From Aquila chrysaetos chrysaetos (Eukaryota > Chordata > Aves > Accipitriformes > Accipitridae): a DNA stretch of 64,000 bases. A model generated the notes under the pieces. The model was not told where the DNA came from. It did not search any database and worked only from the letters and a program-made list of their open reading frames with translations. The stretch covers positions 12,666,001-12,730,000 of the forward strand of contig NC_044020.1 of assembly GCF_900496995.4 (NCBI RefSeq), written 5' to 3'. Positions within the stretch are counted from its first letter, which is position 1. Each line of letters opens with the position of its first letter. Positions 60,300 through 64,000 of the stretch are shown in pieces. The translations under genes were made by a program, and so were the position numbers.

Positions 60300-61772
60300 G
60301 AGAAGATCTCCCAGGCCTCTGTGATCAGAGGCAGGATTCAAGGAGAAGAACTACCAGTGGTAAACTGAATGAGGGTTGAGTCAGGGATTACTTGAAAGAA
60401 CTCGATCCATATGAGACCGCAGGATGAATCTGAGGGTGCTGAGATTGCTGTTTGATGCCACTGGAAGGCTTATTTCTATCGTCTTTAAAAGACTAAAGAA
60501 ACTGGGGAGGGGTCTCAATAAACTGTGGAAAGGTAAATGTTGCACAATCTTCAAAACAGGCCAAAGAACGAGCTGTGGAGCTGGTGCTCCTCCCTTCAGT
60601 CCCCAGAGATATTGTGGGGTGAGTCCTTTTGGAACACATTTCTGTGCATGTCAATGACAGACAATGATTGGGCACAGTCAGCATGGATTTATCAAGGATA
60701 AATCATGCCTGATCTCATTGCCTTCTGTGGTAAAATGTCTGGATTTGTGGATGAGGAAGGAGTGGTAGATATAATTTACCTTGCCTTTAGTAAGGCTTTC
60801 CTCACTGTCTCCTACAGTATTCTTGTCATTCTAGTTAGAATGCTATGGTCTAAGTGGTCGGGCAGCCAGATGGGTAAAAATCTGGTTGCGTGATCAGGCC
60901 TAGAGTGTAGTGATTAATGGGTTAATCGCTACCCAGCTGCCTGTAACAAGTTGTGTCCTGTTTGACATCTTTATCAATGACCTGGATGGAGGTGACAGGG
61001 TCCACATTCATTCAGATGGCAGATGACACCAAACTAAGGGGATCAGTTGATATGCTCAAGGGCAGAGCTGCCATGCAGAGGGACCTAGTCTGCAGGAATG
61101 AGGAGGCAGGAAGCTTATGAGATTCAACAAGGATGAATGGGAATAAAGAGCCCTTTGGAAAGATAGAGGCTAGGGTCTGACTGTTTGGGGAGCTGCTCTG
61201 CAGAAAAGGATTTGGGGATCCTGGTGGACAGCAAGTTGAACATGAGCCAGGGGTGCACCCTGGCAGTGGAGAAGTTTATTGTGAAGTGATTGTCTCCTTC
61301 AGCTTGGCACTTGTTAAACCATATGTAGAATACGCTACCCAGCTTTTGGCTGCCCAATACAAAAAAGACATCGATAGGCAAGCAAGTTCCTTGGAGGGTT
61401 ACAAAAGTGGTTAGTGGGCTGAAGCACAGGCCCTGTGAGAAGAGGCTGAGGGAATGGGCCTTATTTAGCTTGGAGAAGAGGAGGCTTTGGGGGGACCTAA
61501 TATCAGCCTTCCCATACTATTAGGCAGTTACTGAGAAAAGGAACCAGGCTCTTTGCATGCGGCATGGTGGGAGGATGAGAAATAATGGATATAAATAGAA
61601 ATTAGACGTTTTGATCGAATGTAAGAAAAACCTTGGAGGTTTTCAAGATCTGACTGTATAAAGTCCTGAGCAAGTTGGTTTAATCTCATAGATGACTGTG
61701 CCTTGAGTAGGAGGTTAAACTAGATGACCTCCTGCTGTCCTTTTCAACCTGAATTATTCTGTCATAGTTCTG
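60300..61772 (+). mobile_element. Old, diverged CR1 LINE copy
   Basis: The sequence follows the CR1 order: a GAGTCAGGGATTACTTGAAA segment near 60375, then CAGCATGGATTTATCAAGGA at about 60679, the RT regions DDIYLAFSKAF-like at about 60770 and INDLDGG-like at about 60975, ADDTKL at about 61021, the LxNPxGILVD-type block near 61210, SLEKRRLWGDLI-like near 61470, and the tail GGTTAAACTAGATGACCTCC near 61711. It ends with an ATTATTCTGTCATAG remnant of the CR1 octamers. Many stops, shifts and deletions are present. The 5' boundary is approximate. Confidence 0.85.
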
Positions 61773-62737
61773 TTTTGAAACACTGGTTGGCATAATGTGT
61801 TATGGTTGCTTAGGCTTCTAGCCTAAATCATGACCTAAGTTTTCCAGTTCTCTAAGCCTTGATAGTAACCCAAGATCTTTTGTTCTTCCATTAGTGACTG
61901 GGCTTCCCGTGTATGTTTAGATGCAAAAATACTGCATAAAATACAGTAGTACTGAGTGGACTTTCAGACAACCAAAGCATTGTACCCCAAAACTATATTG
62001 AGTACATTGGCAGTGCCGAAACTGGAATCTGTCTGCTTTTATTTCCAGTATTACTGATGTGTTCTTGCTAGATGTACCAGTGCTGAGAGAGTATCAGCTA
62101 CCCAGGCTTACACTCTCTGCATGTCAGTGACTAGACTGTTCTCTTCTGGCCTGACAGTCCATGACATCAATACTCACTTTGTCTGTTAAAACCAAAATGA
62201 AAGAGTGTCAGATATGGCAGTTGCTGTTGTACCATTGCTAGCACTATGTTCACTTTCTTCATCAAGCATGCAGGCTTTCCAGGGTGGAGTCATAGTCCAG
62301 GTGCATTAGATCCAGATTGACTTCAAGGCTTATGGTTGACAGTATTCCCACAAATCCAAGGTTATTTGTAAAAGTATAACTTATCTTTCCAAATCCTGGG
62401 TTCAGCACATAGATCTTTTTGATTTGTTTTGTCTCCCACATTTTCACTAGCTTTGATTCTATGGCAGATTTATTTTTAAATGTTGATTAGTTTCTTTACT
62501 ATATGCGTTTTTCTTAAATTCTTTATAATTTTAATGTTAACACCTATGTACAAAGTTTTTGTGTTTCAAAGCACTGAACTAATGCCCATGACTATCATTT
62601 ATTTTTAAATATGTTTCTGAGGGAGGAAGTTATTATATTACAGATGGTAATGGTACATTTAAAATATTAATCAACATGTAGGCATATCTGTATGAGAGTT
62701 TGTGGTGAGCCTTATGTTGTCACTTGATCTTTTTTTG

Positions 62738-62779
62738 ACTTCAAGAAGAGTCTTGAAGTTAACTTCAAGAAGAGTCTTG
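62738..62779. repeat. 24-bp tandem repeat with internal palindrome
   Basis: ACTTCAAGAAGAGTCTTG occurs at 62738-62755 and again at 62762-62779. The first copy runs into AAGT, so ACTTCAAG and CTTGAAGT also form an 8-bp inverted repeat with a 6-nt loop. Confidence 0.85.
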
Positions 62780-63545
62780 GTCTGCATGACAGCTCTGTAG
62801 TTGCTCTGCCTTTGGCTTACTGTTCAATTTCAATTCAGGTCAGACCATCTTCATGTTAGCTTTTTCAATAGTCTTGCCATCCAGGTTTCCTGAGGGTTTT
62901 CTCTAGTCTTACAGTTTAATTTTTCAGAGTACAGTTAGCCATTTTATTTTGATCTACACTTTGTAGTTCTTCATGCACTATCTGTTTAATCAATTTGTAA
63001 AATGCATGCCTATGACCAGATTTCAAAAGTTAAAGACCTGATTTTTTTTTAAACTTTTTTATATTGGATATGTCTTACATGCTAAAACACCTAATTACAT
63101 CTCATTAAAAATCAAAATTTTAACTCAGGTTTTTTATTTTGTGGTAAACTGATTTAGCTGAGTTATCACTACATTCTTTCTAACTGTTAGAAAATAAATA
63201 TTTCTCAGTGCCCCTGAATGCACACAATGTGTCCAAACTGATAGCTTGTCCAATGCCACAGTCAATAGCCTTTAGACTTATTCTTGTCTAAATGATCTAA
63301 TTTTCCCACTTATTTTCAGCAAATTTTATTTGCTTCTTTCTAATTTCACAGGCTTTCCATTCTAGTATTTGCCATCTTCATCATGTTTTGCTGTCTCTGG
63401 GCAGCATGGAAGGTATGAACTGGGTTTAACTTGTAGCAAATGGGATAAACCACACTGAGTCTGACTCGCCTTTAAGTTCTAATCAGTTTTCTCATTTCAT
63501 CCCGATACTACTAGAAGAAGGAGAGTGAAAGAAGCTCTTTTTTCA

Positions 63546-63935
63546 CAACTTCTTGTGATGGGCTGACCTCGGTCAGCTGCCAGATGCTCACCAAGCTACT
63601 CTCTTGTTCCCCCTCCTCAACAGGACAGGGGGGGAGAAAATAAGATGAAAAAGCTTGTGATTGAGATAAAGACAGGGAGATCACTTACCAATTACTGTCA
63701 TGGGCAAAACGGACTCAACTTGGGAAAAACTGATTTAATTTTTTGCCAATTAAAAATGGAGTAAGCTGGTGAAACAAAGACAAAACCAAAAAACACCTTT
63801 CTGCCCCCCTTCTTCCCAGGCTTGACTTCAGTCATTCCTTCCTGGCTCTTCTACCTGTCTGATGTGGGTGCAACTCCTGATATCTTCTCACAGAGGCCAC
63901 CCCTGCAGCCCCCCAGTACCAAAACTTTGCCATGT
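63546..63935. mobile_element. Avian endogenous-retrovirus LTR-like dispersed repeat fragment
   Basis: The block beginning GATGGGCTGACCTCGGTCAG, with CAACAGGACAGGGGGGAGAA, AAAGACAGGGAGATCACTTA and TGGGCAAAACGGACTCAACT, resembles a dispersed ERV-derived repeat common in bird genomes. It is non-coding here, shows no intact frame and looks old. Orientation and exact ends are not determined. Family assignment rests on recall, without a library search. Confidence 0.6.
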
Positions 63936-64000
63936 AAACCCAGTACACCTATGTATGCCTGAGAGAGAGTGCTGTCATTGACTTCTGAGTATTCAAGTTT

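Larger units (their letters stand above)
45168..64000 (+). other. ERC1: ERC1 intron 2 (open at the right edge, at least 18.8 kb)
   Basis: Begins GTTTGT. AT-rich with no constitutive ERC1 exon recognised. It holds exon-like candidates at 46777-46782 and 55842-55907, low-complexity tracts at 49247-49289 and 52018-52125, a diverged CR1 at about 60300-61772 and an LTR-like fragment at about 63546-63935. Confidence 0.8.

Noticed and set aside
45168..64000. Second constitutive ERC1 coding exon (HMQMTIQALQDEL)
   Set aside because: I looked for the expected codons and found only short chance matches, such as near 48410. The exon is taken to lie beyond the right edge.
1..64000. tRNA, rRNA, microRNA, CRISPR or prokaryote-type operons
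   Set aside because: No cloverleaf, rRNA-like block, regularly spaced repeat-spacer array or convincing hairpin precursor was seen. The DNA is vertebrate nuclear. Small RNAs could be missed without a structure search.

Overview
The window is vertebrate nuclear DNA, almost certainly from a bird. Genes are split by short AT-rich introns with GT-AG junctions. One strong CpG island lies near the middle, and two CR1 (chicken repeat 1) LINE copies and an avian-type LTR fragment are present. The gene order WNK1 (+) / RAD52 (-) / ERC1 (+) is the conserved block on human chromosome 12p13.33. The species cannot be fixed from the sequence.

Layout. Positions 1-9261 carry the last four constitutive coding exons of WNK1, about 277 C-terminal residues. 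Two further phase-compatible cassette exons (72 and 42 nt) lie in the large intron. The WNK1 3'UTR runs to about 12.0 kb. A gap of about 1.8 kb with nothing I can assign separates it from the convergent RAD52 3' end near 13.8 kb. RAD52 is complete on the minus strand: eleven coding exons between 24544 and 14587 join in phase to a 417-residue protein, and a probable non-coding first exon lies in the CpG island at 32.8-33.0 kb. That island (about 32.3-33.9 kb) is a shared head-to-head promoter. ERC1 reads rightwards from it, with a probable non-coding exon ending at 33316, an 11-kb intron, and the first coding exon at 44334-45167 (223 residues, start MYGSARS). The remaining 19 kb is ERC1 intron with an old CR1 copy and an LTR-like fragment near the right edge.

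Function. WNK1 is a chloride-sensing Ser/Thr kinase of ion transport. RAD52 is a single-strand annealing and recombination mediator protein. ERC1 (ELKS) is a coiled-coil scaffold for vesicle docking, the active zone and the cell cortex. They do not form a pathway; adjacency is ancestral synteny, and only RAD52 and ERC1 share a promoter.

No new defence or mobile system is visible. The more interesting signals are about splicing and regulation: the two WNK1 cassette exons, a competing RAD52 donor that would truncate the protein, a TA microsatellite in a RAD52 branch-point zone, a tandemly duplicated acceptor and three uORFs in ERC1, a candidate 6-nt ERC1 microexon, a 66-nt exon-like element, and a CTCGCGAG palindrome in the bidirectional promoter.
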